A DNA stretch of 64,000 nucleotides from Turritopsis dohrnii. Taxonomy: Eukaryota; Cnidaria; Hydrozoa; Anthoathecata; Oceaniidae. The notes under the pieces were generated by a model. The model was not told the origin of the DNA. It did no database searches and saw only the letters and a list, made by a program, of their open reading frames with translations. Both the position numbers and the translations under genes were made by a program. Location of the stretch: the NCBI GenBank assembly GCA_027922465.2, contig BQMF02000608.1, forward strand, positions 124,001 through 188,000. The letters run 5' to 3'. This document shows positions 1 through 11,764 of this stretch, piece by piece; position 1 is the stretch's first letter, and every line of letters begins with the position of its first letter.

Positions 1-311
1 AAACCTGACGACTAGTTGATATTTTAAAGTAGCACTGGTTAAAGCTTTTTTAGGGTCCAAAAAATTTTCTTGAGAATGGTCCACTGATACTTATTAGTGA
101 TAGACTAAATCAAGAAGTTGTTGTCAATTTTCAATAGAGAACTACAAACAGTTACTCACAACACTGAATAAAATAAAACAAAATTAAAACGGAAATGGTT
201 ACTCCAAGGATACAGAACAGGAAGGATTGCAACAGGCTGGAGTTCAACAGTCTTACCTCAACTGACATCTGAAATATTTATTTAAACGGATAACCTAATA
301 TTAGGACATAC

Positions 312-545
312 CTTCTTTTTTCATGCCTACATGAAAGCATTTTCGCAAACGACAATATCTACATTGATTTCTGTTGTCTTTGCTTATATTACAATCTTTG
401 CTGAACCGGCAAGAGTATGTTTGATTCTTTCTTATACTTCTTCGAAAGAAACCTTTACATCCATCGCAACTTATAGCGCCATAATGCTTTCCAGTAGCTT
501 TGTCATCACAGATTTGGCAGTTTCCAGTTTGAAAAAAACCATTAC
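312..545 (-). CDS. HNF4: HNF4-like nuclear receptor, DNA-binding-domain exon (partial gene)
   Basis: This exon encodes a complete two-zinc-finger nuclear receptor DNA-binding domain. The first finger is CQIC, 13 residues, then CDGC. The P-box runs into [11 protein letters not shown]. The second finger reads SCRFSKDC and then NQCRYC, followed by RLRKCF and GMKKE. The string ATGKHYGA, the CDGCKG P-box and the ending GMKKE are characteristic of the HNF4 (NR2A) group, nuclear factors that bind DR1 elements. The exon opens after an AG at 546-547 and closes before a GTATGT donor at 311. It starts with two bases of a split codon and ends with one base of the next, so it lies in mid-protein. The ligand-binding exons would lie beyond the left edge of the window. 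The start is not identified; a weak candidate first exon is noted under findings. The domain call is firm and the HNF4 assignment strong; 1:1 orthology is untested. Confidence 0.88.
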
Positions 546-1193
546 CTATATTAGAATAAAACTCAAGATATTATTATAATAGGTATTATTATAATGGGTG
601 TACTAACAACCAGTAAAAAACTATACCATGCAGAGCGACTGATTCGACACTCTGTCCAAGAATAAGTCTTGGCTTTTTAATTTCTGGTGAATCCATATCA
701 TTTTACATAATAACACTCATTGCCAATAAATCCAGTCCAAAGTTCAGTGTTATGTTAATTTATGGTAATTGAAATTTCTAAAACAGAGAGAGAGACTAAC
801 CATCCCGACAGAGGAACTGGCAAGCATGGAAATTTGTTGCGCCATGAGAAACGATTTATCGTTATACCGTTATTTAACATTTACGGAAACGACAGAACCT
901 AAAATTGTTTCAGCAGATTTAGATTTACAGTAACGATGCGGTAATGACGCTGATGTTAACGAAATAAAACAAGATTGTAAAGAGAGCTGGAAACTAAGAT
1001 GCTTTTTAATTTCATTGAATAACACAAAAACGAGTCCTGCTGGTACCACTTATGTTTTCATATTCTTTCGTTAGGTGAACAAATGAATTTACATAACAAA
1101 GGAAATTTACAAATTACCTTAGCAATGGTGGCCGTTCTCCCTAGCAACAGCAAATTGGTGAATAATCACTTAATACGTAACTTATCCTTCATT
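546..1193. other. Non-coding stretch with one dispersed repeat
   Basis: This is intron or upstream sequence of the HNF4-like gene. No exon was recognised. Bases about 1020-1160 are a diverged direct copy of about 21295-21440: both share blocks around CCTGCTG, TGTTTTCATATT and TCTCCxTAGCAACAGCAAATT. Confidence 0.5.
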
Positions 1194-2347
1194 CAGGGGC
1201 TAATACAGGATTTGAATTTGGGGGGCGGTAGCCACACATTGAGCCTGACGAGCGAAGCTAGTGAGGCAAACAAATGCAGCTGGGGGTCAGGGGGGCACTG
1301 TAAGCCCCCTCTGTGGGGTTCGGGGGCGAAGCCCCGAAAAATTTTCGATTTGAGGGCCTAGAATCGTCTAAAATGCGTTCTATTTTAACATACTATACAT
1401 ATTCTTAGTCCCTTAAAACTTTCTCATTTCTTGTTATTTGTGTCGTAACAGTCTTTCCTGTAGAATCTTCAAATGTTCTTCGAAATTCAATCACGCGAAT
1501 CGGCGTGTTTACCTTCCGCCATTTTTGATTTCCTTACTTTGTGTATATTTTACAGGACTATATAATCATTTCGAAAGTTTCAGTTCGTAAAGTAATCACC
1601 TAGCCTTGGTAACCAGGTACGGAAACCTCACAGAGTGCCCTTTTTTCCCAGCGCTTCTTCTCTGCTTTACGCTAAATCGTAAGTCTGATTTAGCGCAAAA
1701 GAGAGAAGAAGCGACGGTAACGAAGTTGTCTTTCCGCTTTAAAATAAGATGAACGCACTTCTCTGTATTTAATAATTTAATAAGAGAGATAAGGAACTTC
1801 GAGGTTGCGAAGAACAATTTCTCAAAACTGCATTGAAATAACTTCTTTATTAAGTGCATGAAACTTGAGCAAAGAAATTAATCCTCGGATTAATGGTGTA
1901 CTGTGGGGGAAGGGATTTAAGAAATATTTTTTGCAACTCTATATTTAAATCTTAGATTTCACAGAAGAACGCTAAACAAAGAACAAAAGGATGACTACAA
2001 ATCTATGTGTCGATTGTCTCGTTTTAGTTTAAATTGATTGATTAACTCGTTCACATGTTGATCTGATAATAATTCAGGACCATTTAAACAAATTCTCATT
2101 AATCGATCAAGATTATCCTGTCTCGTTCAACGTCGTCCCAGGGTCTTTTCTCATGTCTGAGGCGGTAATTAACCTCACTTCCGATTCTTTATACGAGTTT
2201 TGTTTCTCCTCACGACTCCTTCTCTTCTCACATTCTTTTTTGATCTTTTCAAAAAAAAATTTTTCTCTTTTTTTTTGAATTTGGGCGCCTCGATCTTGGC
2301 GCCCAACAGCGGTTACTGCTATGAAATTTGACCTGTATTAGCCCCTG
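1194..2347. mobile_element. Non-autonomous hAT-like element with 5-bp target duplication
   Basis: The ends are perfect 16-bp terminal inverted repeats, CAGGGGCTAATACAGG and its complement. They are flanked by direct copies of TCATT (1189-1193 and 2348-2352). The CAGGGG terminus with a 5-bp duplication fits hAT5-type elements. No transposase is visible. The interior has a G-rich block (about 1230-1345) with the small palindrome GGGGCGAAGCCCC. It also has a hairpin at about 1650-1715 whose arms contain CGCTTCTTCTCT and AGAGAAGAAGCG. Confidence 0.8.
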
Positions 2348-2352
2348 TCATT

Positions 2353-4203
2353 GTCAGCCATGAAAAGTATAATAAGTTGAGCATGTTTTTGAAGAGCATC
2401 TATGTGTGCCTTTGAATTTTAAAATATTGTAAGGAAATAAATATAAATTGGCCGAGGGTCCAAGGTTCACTCATGTTTTTTCAAAAAGCCAACCAAACAA
2501 CCAAAACTAGCTAAACATTAAGCAGGTTAAACATGGCGCCATCACAAAAAATATAGCATCAAACACTACGAACATAGGTAGAAACCAATTTGTCATTAGA
2601 AAACTCATTTATATGAAAAAGTAATAACTAGAAATCCAATGACAAAGAACGGATATGCGACGAATGAAAGCACACCAACACAACAAGCATGCATGATGGA
2701 TGATGACATGATCATTACATTAAAACAACAAAACACTCAGAGCTGTGCGCTTGAATTCAATAACATGATTGTCGATCATCATGAATGCCTGTTTGAAAAA
2801 AAAAATCAATTGCTTGATTTTTGGTACAAAACAAACAAAGAAATACAATTCACCAAGACTAACGGGCAGAACTACTGTCTCCACAGCACATGCACCATGA
2901 ATGAGTTTCGAAAGCAGATTTTTTTGCCCCATTTCCTTTTCCCAGAAATTCTGTGAAACCCAAGGTAGTTTTAAGGTTTTAACGGATTACGTGATTTTCG
3001 CATTTCTGATGATCATCCCGCCGTTGTTCTCTCCCATCATAAAAACAACCACGACAAACTAAACAACCACAGCAAACTAGCAAAATGACTTGATTTATAT
3101 GATATCCTGTATTTGAAAGATGATGGGGAGACTTCAATGAATCTTAATCTCCAAATTTGTGATTCCCCCATGACACATCGGGAGAAGTTTGAGAAACAGG
3201 AAATCTCTGGCGAACTTACAAAATATTTTCTCTAAAAAACAGCCTTTCATTATTTTTTTTTTATGAATTTCAACATCCATTTTATGACAAGCAAAAGGTT
3301 TTCGTTGCACTAGAAAGAAAAAACTTTCGTTTGAATTTTCATGTGTAAAAGAATGGTATGATTGAGCAATCCAAAATGGTCCTTTCTGGCACCCTCGAGC
3401 AAAACTGAGGAAATGATTTCATTTTGCATTGATCGATGATCGTTCATAAGCAATCGCAAATCAGACGCGAAATGGATTCGAAGACACACGCACGGCGTAC
3501 ATCACATCAACGCGGATATCGGATGACTTTTTGATCGACTCCGATTCATATAGAAATCTTAATTGACCGCACGGAGGAGGGCAACTTCGGAAGGTTCAGC
3601 GTAAAAGTTTGAAAAATGAGGCGGAGTGTCACCATTTTCACCCAGAACCAAATTGCAAGATAGTATAATATGTACAAAAGACCGTAACGTCACACGTACT
3701 TAATCATAATCTACACGATATCCAGCCAAAATATAATATAAAAAGTTTGAATAAAGTCGGTATATAACAAAAGAAGGCCTCCTAATATTTCCGTCTTCAT
3801 ATATTTACAAATTTTAGTGTGATAAAACGCTCTGGCGCATTCGAAAGAAAACCTCCTTATCGTTTTAAAGATCTTACATGAAAAAAAAAAAAAAAATTCA
3901 GCCGAATTTAAACGAGTGGGCGATAAGGATCTCCATTTGGGTTCATGATCCATTTTAGTGTCGAAAATAAAATTGATTCTTTTCTACAACAAAAACAAAA
4001 CTTAAACAGTGTTCCGCAGTAACGCACGTGGTTCACGAACGCTGTGTTCCGGATGAACCAATTGGCACTGTTCACGACCCGGCTAATTCTTTCGCCTGGC
4101 TATCTTCTGGAGTCCGGTTATCTTGCGGAAATATCGGTTTACAATAACTTGTCGTTGAGTACCCGTACAACAAAATGTCATGTTCGAAAGGGCGGATTTT
4201 ACT
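2353..4203. other. Intergenic or intronic AT-rich DNA
   Basis: No firmly supported gene was found. A poly-A tract (plus strand) lies at about 3881-3896. A minus-strand ATG reading frame at 3878-3953 ends at a GTAAGA donor and is discussed as a weak first-exon candidate for the HNF4-like gene. Other open frames here have no exon signals or protein-like composition. Confidence 0.5.
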
Positions 4204-7200
4204 TTACTTGTGGTTCGAATACAGTCTCATTTCTCGTTCGTTTTCCCATTGCTTATACTCGACTCGCTGAAGAAATTCTTGTCGATCCAAGTACCTGTAC
4301 AAAATCCAACAAAACAAATAAATTATGGGCTAACAAAATACTGTATACACAAACCTATCGCCACACTACCAGCGACAATAACAACAAAATAATTACCCTG
4401 AACTTCTATTCGATCTAAGTTCATCTTCCAAATTATTATCTTGTTTGTAGTTATCCCAGTCATATTTGGATTTTTCCTGAAAAAATTTTTTTCAAACATA
4501 CTTTTCTCGAAAACAACCAAACAACAACAACACCAACTTTATGAACAACAACAAAAAAAGGATTGCGGAAAATATCAACACCAGAAGCTTCATGATTATT
4601 TAATAGAAAAAGAAGAGTGACGAACAGTTTTTCTAAAAACTATTATTCGGCAATGGCAAATCCAGAGGTTTTTTGACAGCGTTGAACCCTTATGGGTGCC
4701 CAAAAAATGTGCCACAAAGATTTCAGTTAAAGGGCTTTTAAGGGTTTGTTTGCTGATTTAAGGTTATTTAAAGTGTACTGTTAAAGTTATTTAACGAACG
4801 TATACAGAGATAAAAGCTCTCATCGATGGGAATTGATATCGAACATTATCTCTCTCCTTCACAGTTCTGAATTACTGAAAAAATGAATTTCACATCTTTG
4901 ACACTAAAACATGCATTCAGTATATATAAGAAAACGTTATGCCCAAAAAACTTCTGGATTCGGCACTGTTAGTGTTCGGTTACACATTCCAGTAACCATC
5001 AGAGTGACATAATGTCAAAAAATCAATGTATAGAAGATTAGAATACAAGGATTAGAATCGACAGCAATGCAAGTTTAGAGAGGCCATGGAGCAAGAAGAA
5101 CATTAGAGTAGAATTTATAGCAACAGAAAATCAGAAACGACAAAACAACAATGGCTGGAGTTCATTAAAAACAATCTACCAAAACACTCATTTTCTTTTT
5201 CTTGTCAAGACTCCCCAAAACACTTGCTAGACCACCAGTTTTCTTTATTCTAAAACCAAAATTACATGGAATATAGCTCTTATCACCTTCTTAGTAGAAG
5301 ATCGACCTGAAGCAGTTAAAAAGCCTTCATTTCAGGGTAATACAGATTGTCTTTGATCTAGGTAATCTCGATACTTCTGAGAGTACATACAACAAATTCC
5401 TTACTGAGTATAAAGTAAGTACAGGCACGTTGATGTTGTTTAAGGCTTCATTGCACCTAATATATATGCTTGATGTAAAAAACAAAATATCACATACCCA
5501 GAGGTCAAAATGTTATTGATTCCAGCTGAATTTCCGGTCTGCTTCGGAACACTGGCCTTCTCTGATGTCTTCTGATGCAACTGTTTAGCTTCAGTTGAGT
5601 TTGCATCAACAACTATAGACTTTCTAAAAATTTTATTATTTACACAATTTATAACTCAGATAAATTAGATAATAAGACTCCTTTTCTTAAGAAAAAAACA
5701 CCCTAACCCAGTGGGCAAATTTGTTGAAAGACTACTGTGAAGTAAGTGCATTTCTAGTAAAATATACACACTATTTCAATAAAAATACTCTTCAATTTTA
5801 CTCACTGGGAACTAACAAATAGATTACATAAGGCAAGGTGCCCTCTTTTTGGTTTTCTTTCTCCAGGAGTCGTGACTTTTTTTTTGAACCCTCAATATTG
5901 GGTTCCCAAGCTCAACGCTTTAACCACTAAGACACTACTGCATGTTATGCAGGCAAAAAGGTTATTAAGGTCAAAAAACTGTCGAAGATAGTAACTTACG
6001 TAATTTTTTCCCCAGCAAAATCAAAGGTTTCTGTGACGGTAACTTCATTTTTTCCCTCACCTTTCTAAAGGTGAATGAAGTAAATTGATGAAAAACAATA
6101 ATAATAACAATAATAAATAAAAAAAAACACACAAGAAACTTAAAACTAAGGGAATATTAATTACCCCCGAACCAGACGACTTGATAATCTTTTCTGCTGG
6201 CACTTCATTTCGTTTCGACGTAACATCATCTGATTTGGGATTATCACCTGTTTTGTTCAGATCTTTTTCAACATCAGGAATCTGTTCATCAGAAGGCTTG
6301 ACCACAGGCTCATTCAAAGAAGACGATTCTAATGTTTTGCTTTCTTTTTTAAGTTTTTCTATTTCGTTTGTCTCCTTGCTATCGTTGTCATTTATAGTTT
6401 TATCAACAACAAGCGCCTTCTTCGTTGATTCACTTGTCACTTCATTTTTCGATTCTGTGTTTGCAACAGTTTTAATGAGTTTAGATGATTCCGTTTTAGG
6501 GACAGTATCTTTACAGTTCAAATTAGCAGATAATTTTCTGTCCTCCAAACCACTTGGGACTGCAGGTTCTGTTTTTTTGTTTTCAGAAACTTGATAACTA
6601 TTACTTTTCTTAGCAGTTTCAACATCGTTTTTAAAAGACGACCACAATTCTGCAACATGTTGTTTGTGAGTTTCCTTTTTTTGCTCCGAAATTTCTTCAT
6701 CACTGTCATAAACATTGTCACTTTCATTGGAAATATCATCATTATCAAAATTTTCTTCTTCAGACACATCTGCATCTACATAAGATACCCCACGGGCACG
6801 AGTACTTCTAGAACTCCTAGAAAAGCAATGCAACAGAAACTAAAATAATTTAATTTATAATACCACCAGAAAAGTAAAAGAAAGCAACAACCAAAAAGAC
6901 TTTTCAATGTGAATTTCTATTAAGAAAAGAACTTCTAAGGAATGAATTTTTACCTCCTTAAAGAACTGCTTCCAGTATTTCCGGATGAGGAAGATGAAGC
7001 CGCCTTTTTCTTTTGAATTTTTTTGTTTGGTGATTGTTTCTGGGATGTGTTACTTCTCCTACTTTTGAAGGTCGAAGTCACTTTTTTATTAGGTTGCTGA
7101 TTCTTTTTGTTGGGTGAAATTGCTGACGACCTCGAGGATGATCTACTTCGTTTGTTCGGAGAGGATTGGGATGACTTTCGTTTTCGTTTACCATATTCTG

Positions 7201-7417
7201 GGTCTGAATCGGAGTTTCCTGTAACGTAGGAATACCAGAAATGTAGAATTAATGGTAAAGAAGGAAAAAAAATCTTGTATCATTACAACAATATTATACA
7301 AAATCTATGAGGTTTTTTACCTCCATCTGGGACATAGTCATCATCATCTTCGTCATCATCGGTGTCATCCAAAATTTCTGCTAAATCTTCCTCTTCTGAT
7401 TCATATATAGTGGCCAT
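4204..7417 (-). CDS. CFDP1: Craniofacial development protein 1 (BCNT / SWC5 family)
   Basis: Eight exons (minus): 7417-7321, 7218-6954, 6816-6165, 6064-6000, 5623-5498, 5249-5180, 4476-4397 and 4294-4204. All junctions are GT-AG, the phases agree (1,2,0,2,2,0,2), and the sum is 482 codons including stop. The family is the animal homologue of yeast Swc5, a subunit of the SWR1/SRCAP complex that exchanges H2A.Z into chromatin. Residues 16-33 are an Asp tract ending in DDDYVPDGG, as in human CFDP1 (EDEDYVPSGG). AELWSSF is at about 176-182. From residue 339 the BCNT core follows: ETFDFAGEKIT, a GGLASVLGSLDKKKKMS segment, EKSKYDWDNYK (426 on), then YLDRQEFLQRVEYKQWENER near the end. At 481 residues it exceeds the human protein (299); the extra length is a Ser/Lys-rich exon 2 with three SPNK motifs and an acidic, low-complexity exon 3. 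Start chosen at MATIYESEEE; in-frame Met codons at 7510 and 7498 are less likely because the acidic N-terminus normally starts at once. Confidence 0.9.
4651..4968. mobile_element. Short hAT-like MITE in CFDP1 intron 6
   Basis: The left end CAATGGCAAATCCAGAGG and the right end CTTCTGGATTCGGCACTG are imperfect inverted complements; both read into a T-run on the inner side. This CAGTGGCGAATCCAG-like terminus is typical of hAT elements. There is no coding capacity. The target duplication is unclear: TTATTCGG on the left against TTAGTGTT on the right. Confidence 0.6.
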
Positions 7418-8275
7418 TTTCAAGTATGATCTTGAAATATAACGAGAAGGAGTTTTCCAACAATTATCACAATTTTCCAAAATGTTTTGTAACTCCATAA
7501 ATAAAACCATAAAAACTTCAGGTGAGTTTTTGGCTCATTTCTCAAAAATCCAAGTTATGTTAAGGGCTCTGTGTATGTTTCAAAAGTGAAATTTTTTTCA
7601 TTTTTTTTTTTGACAGATGTAATCATTAGGTTATTACTACACCGACTACATTTAAATTTACAGGGAAGAATATTGCTTTTTGAGAAATTTAATGGGCATA
7701 TTTTGTTATTCAACATTTCTTAATACAACCTTTTCTTAATAATATAGCCATTTCTTAATATAACCTTTAATACAATTTGTTATATACTCAAAAGGTGTTG
7801 AATTAAATTAGCAGCTCACTTTCTGTATTTCTTAAAGGCTGTCATATTGTCATGTATATGTGATGAAATATTATTAGTGCTCTAACTTCTATGAGCTCCA
7901 TCTTCCCAGCAAGTGGCTCACTTCCTTTAAAATTTTGCACAGCAGTAGATGAAAGTCTGTTGACGAAACATTTGCCTGTGATTTGAGAGAAAATTCCTGG
8001 TTGGCTCAAAATCCATGATTGTTTTCAACTATCCAATAGCGCAGAAGTATGGAAAAAACAACAAACTATTTTTCTCCTGAACAAAACCATTAATAATTGA
8101 GATTCGTAGGCACACTTTGTTTCCACTGATTGTGAGGAATAGGCATAACAAAAAAAAACACACTTAAAAACCTTTTCCTTTGGGAGTTGAAACTCAAAGA
8201 AGCAAGTACTTTTTATAGTTTTTATAGACTAATTTCTTCCTTATTATTTTACGTAAATATATCATTTTATATATA
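7418..8275. other. Upstream flank of CFDP1, no gene seen
   Basis: AT-rich sequence just 5' of the CFDP1 start. I see no TATA box at a convincing position and no exon. Confidence 0.4.
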
Positions 8276-8973
8276 CCGGGTGAGTCAAAAAAAAGTACTG
8301 TTGTTTCACAAAACGTATCTTTCGATTGACTAATTATGAAAGCAAAGCTAGTATTTTTTATTTCTGAATAGAGGAATCCTTTACCTACATTTTGGTGTAT
8401 CATTTATCAAATTTGATTGAGTAGAAAAAAAGTTATGGGCAAAAAACTGGAGGTGGTCCTTGTAAAAATCGTCGAAAAATGACGAAAATATCTAAACAAA
8501 ACTTCTCCAAACAAGATTTTCTGTTCTTATTGCAAACCGTATGGGATTGAAACTCATACACACTTCAATGTGCTAAAACTTATTTTTTTTAATTCCCAAT
8601 GCTTAAATTAAGTAAAAAGTTCAAACTTTTTTCAAAATTTTATTAAAACTTTACTTGATGAAGTTTTTTATAAAGACTGTTTTGTAAAAAATGCCACAAC
8701 TCACGTTACAACAAAGAATTTGGGTATGTATCCAGTTTCCAGTTTCGCGAAGTTTTGTTCAGCTTTTTTCGTCATTTTTCGAGAATTTTTACAAGGACCA
8801 CCTCCAGTTTTTTGCCCACAACTTTTTTTCTACTCAACCAAATTTGACAAATGATACACCAAAATGTAGGTAAATGATTCCTCTATTCAGAAATAAAAAA
8901 CACTAGCTTTCATAATTAGTCAATCGAAAGATACGTTTTGTGAAACAACGGTACTTTTTTTTGACTCACCCGG
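8276..8973. mobile_element. Palindromic mariner-like MITE
   Basis: Two arms of about 240 bp are nearly perfect inverted complements. They begin CCGGGTGAGTCAAAA on the left and end TTTTGACTCACCCGG on the right, with TA on both sides (8274-8275 and 8974-8975). TA target duplication is the rule for Tc1/mariner. Near the centre, an ATG at 8691 opens MPQLTLQQRIWVC, which resembles the N-terminus of mariner-type transposases. The frame then runs into the opposite arm, so no functional protein remains. Confidence 0.8.
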
Positions 8974-8975
8974 TA

Positions 8976-11235
8976 CACGAAAATTTTATTGCTCTACATG
9001 AATGCACAAAATAATTTTAACTTAAAATGTATGTAAAAAGAAATACTGGAAAAAGTTATGCAATGCATTATGTGAGTGAAACGCACACTGAGCCCTTAAA
9101 ATTATAAGGACTTCTATAGCAGGACAAAAAACAGTGAATTTCATTGAAAACCTGACATTAAACCATTAATCAAAACCAAACTATCAATTTGTCATTTTAA
9201 AACAAAACATGAAAAAAATGACTTTCAAAAAAATTGTTTCTAATACTCCAGGGGTAGGTCAATCTAGACCTCGGTATACCAATTTTGGGGTCATTGAAGT
9301 TGGATGTTCAAATACGAAAAATTTTAAGCAAGAAAAAGTGACTCTCTAAGGTTCAATATGCTGAGCATATGGTAGCTTTGGCCCCAGAACCCCATCAAGG
9401 CTCTGCCCTGTACCTGCTGGGGGCTAACATTGTCCCCTCCTCCCAGACCCCCAGGCGCAATTTATTGTAAAGATTCCTTATAAACCTTCGCCCTTTTTTT
9501 GCTCTTACTACCGATGCCCAAAATAATTTATTGGACAAACCCCTGTACTCTTGAATTTGAAATAATATTTTTTATACTAACTGCACACCATGACCCACTC
9601 TTGGTCTTTTGGGTTTTTTTGCCTGATTCTTAGTTTTCAATGTAAGGATTCTACATTATATCAAATTCTGGCTAGTCAAGATATAGCTTGATCTAAATTC
9701 TATTTTTGAATTCCCTGAAAACGCTGAAGGCAGGTATCACAAATGTGGTGAAGAGTATTTTAAAAGATTTCAAAATAGGGTTGGTCAGAAAATACCTTAA
9801 GCCAACTCTTTTTTGCGTCAGTAAAATTTTGCAAAAATAGATGAACACGGATTTGATGCAATCTAATTTTAGTGAATGACCGCTTAATTAGCAAATGCGA
9901 AATCATGGAGAATTGCCAGAAGGTAAAAAACAAACAAACATGATTTTCAAAAACTTTGCAGATTCTTATAAATCTTTGTGTATACAAATGGATCATTTCT
10001 CCGTATTTTTTAATGGATCCTCTTTCAGTTTTGTTTTTAGTACTCTCATTATTCCCGCTAGTAAGGTAGGTGATGAGCAGCAAGATGACGAGGCCATGTT
10101 ATAGATGAGAAATAAAATGTAGTTTTATTTTCTATTCTTATACCCTGTAAGAATGATCCTCTCTGTCAAGTTGCTCTCTCATGAATAAAACAAAGCAATA
10201 AATTTGGTCTGGGGGAAAAGTTTTGCGAAATTAAAATTTTTCACAACTTTAACATAGTGAAAATGCTCATTCGCTAAAATCGCTACACACAAAAACAAGT
10301 CAGCCTAAAAGTAGTTAATACTTTAGATATTGTGGTGAGTGAACATTCTACATTTCATAGTCATTTTTACAAACATTTCTTTGTTGCAGCAATTTTTATA
10401 TAACTTTTTACAACCTTCAAATGATGAGTTGGTGGCTTTAATTTATTTTAATCAGCATCATAGATCGCTTCTTACATTTCAAATCATACAGGAAAACACA
10501 TTTGTTTGGAAAAAAAAAAATGAAATTTTGAAATTTTATGTCAACATTTGCCAATATAATATATAGCTGACAATGAGAAAGTAAGATTCTCAGGCATAAA
10601 CTCGTGTTTACAAGTGCTTTGACTGGGATGAAAGGAACTTCTTTCGAATTTAAATGGAACTGTTTGTGTCAGTGTTGTGAAAAATCCCACACAAAAAGGG
10701 AAAAGTTGTTTGGGGGGAAAAGTTCCAACGAATCTCCCCAATAATGAAGGAAGATTTCACATATTACCTTTATCCAATCAACGCAAAATATTGATGTAGA
10801 AAAACCTTAGCTGATAAAAACATATCGCCTAGACAACCCACACCTTCGATGTCTGAGCGCGGCCCCGGTGAACAGGTGAGCAGGTGGAGGAAGTGACTTG
10901 AGGAGCCGTGTGTTTGTCGTCCAGTCAAAGCTGATATTACAAAATTTTAATTTTCAAATCAAAAACTTACTGCTTATAATAATAAGGCACATAATAAAAG
11001 TCTGTTAATAACATTAATTACTTCAACAAATTCAATTTTGGTGAACTATAACAGAGCTATATAGAAAATTATAGTGAGCTAAATAAGTACAAATATCTAA
11101 TTTGGATTAATAATCATCATTAAGGTCATTGACTGAAGCCTTCCGTTCACATTTTTTGAAAATTACATAACGTTGTCGGTTGTTGATGCAGTTAATTTTT
11201 GAATTTTGAATTTATTTTTTTGTTGAATTTATTTT
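8976..11235. other. Intergenic DNA, no gene recognised
   Basis: AT-rich sequence with short low-complexity open frames only. A G+C-richer block at about 9360-9470 looks like an old transposon fragment without identifiable ends. A second GC-rich block at about 10830-10920 is unexplained. Confidence 0.4.
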
Positions 11236-11330
11236 CCGAGGCTAGAATTGCAGTGGAATGACTGATGTGGGCCTCCATCAGAAATGTATACCTCAGATTT
11301 TAACGCAAAGAACTTGCATTAGACTGAGAG
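11236..11330. repeat. Dispersed repeat shared with 19768-19872
   Basis: About 95 bp match the segment at 19768-19872 in the same orientation with scattered differences. Shared blocks include ACTGATGTGG and AATGTATACCTC. The second copy lies next to a tRNA-like SINE, so this may be a SINE tail fragment. Confidence 0.55.
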
Positions 11331-11336
11331 ATACCG

Positions 11337-11564
11337 TAAAGCGGGGTGACTTCGATCAATTTTGCCACTATTTTAAAAGTAACTTCCGAAATACTAAACC
11401 ATTACTTCTGAACCTTTGGAATCATTACATTACATATTTCTTCTATTTCAGTGCAAAATTTCACATTAACTAAACTTGTAATTCCAGAGAAATAACCTGA
11501 TCTTTCCAAGAAAACGACAATATCGATAATGGGGTGACTTCGATCAGCTTATGAGAAGTGCCAA
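11337..11564 (+). repeat. Duplicated GGGGTGACTTCGATCA motif
   Basis: The string GGGGTGACTTCGATCA occurs twice, at about 11342 and 11530, in the same orientation. It resembles the terminus of a DNA transposon, but no inverted partner was found in this neighbourhood. Confidence 0.35.
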
Positions 11565-11701
11565 ATTACTTATATTTATATTTGACAATGTTTTTAAAGC
11601 GCCATTATTACAATATTAACAGACCACCATTTCATCCGCGGTAAATGCTCGACCGTAAAGATCAGCGAATGTTTGTAAAACAAAAGATATTTTTAAGACT
11701 T

Positions 11702-11762
11702 TCACACGTGTGACCCTCGTTAAATACGAATTTCGTATTTAACGAGGGTCACACATGTGTGA
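11702..11762. repeat. Strong cruciform-forming palindrome
   Basis: Arms of 23 bp (11708-11730 and 11732-11754) are perfect inverted complements with a single spacer base. Each outer end is itself a small palindrome, TCACACGTGTGA on the left and TCACACATGTGTGA on the right. Confidence 0.8.
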
Positions 11763-11764
11763 CA

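Noticed and set aside
1596..1859. 87-codon minus frame
   Set aside because: It lies inside the non-autonomous element at 1194-2347 and crosses its hairpin.
2720..2830. Minus-strand AFMMIDNHVIEFKR resembling the CFDP1 C-terminus
   Set aside because: The true last exons of CFDP1 were found at 4397-4476 and 4204-4294 with matching phases, so this is chance similarity.
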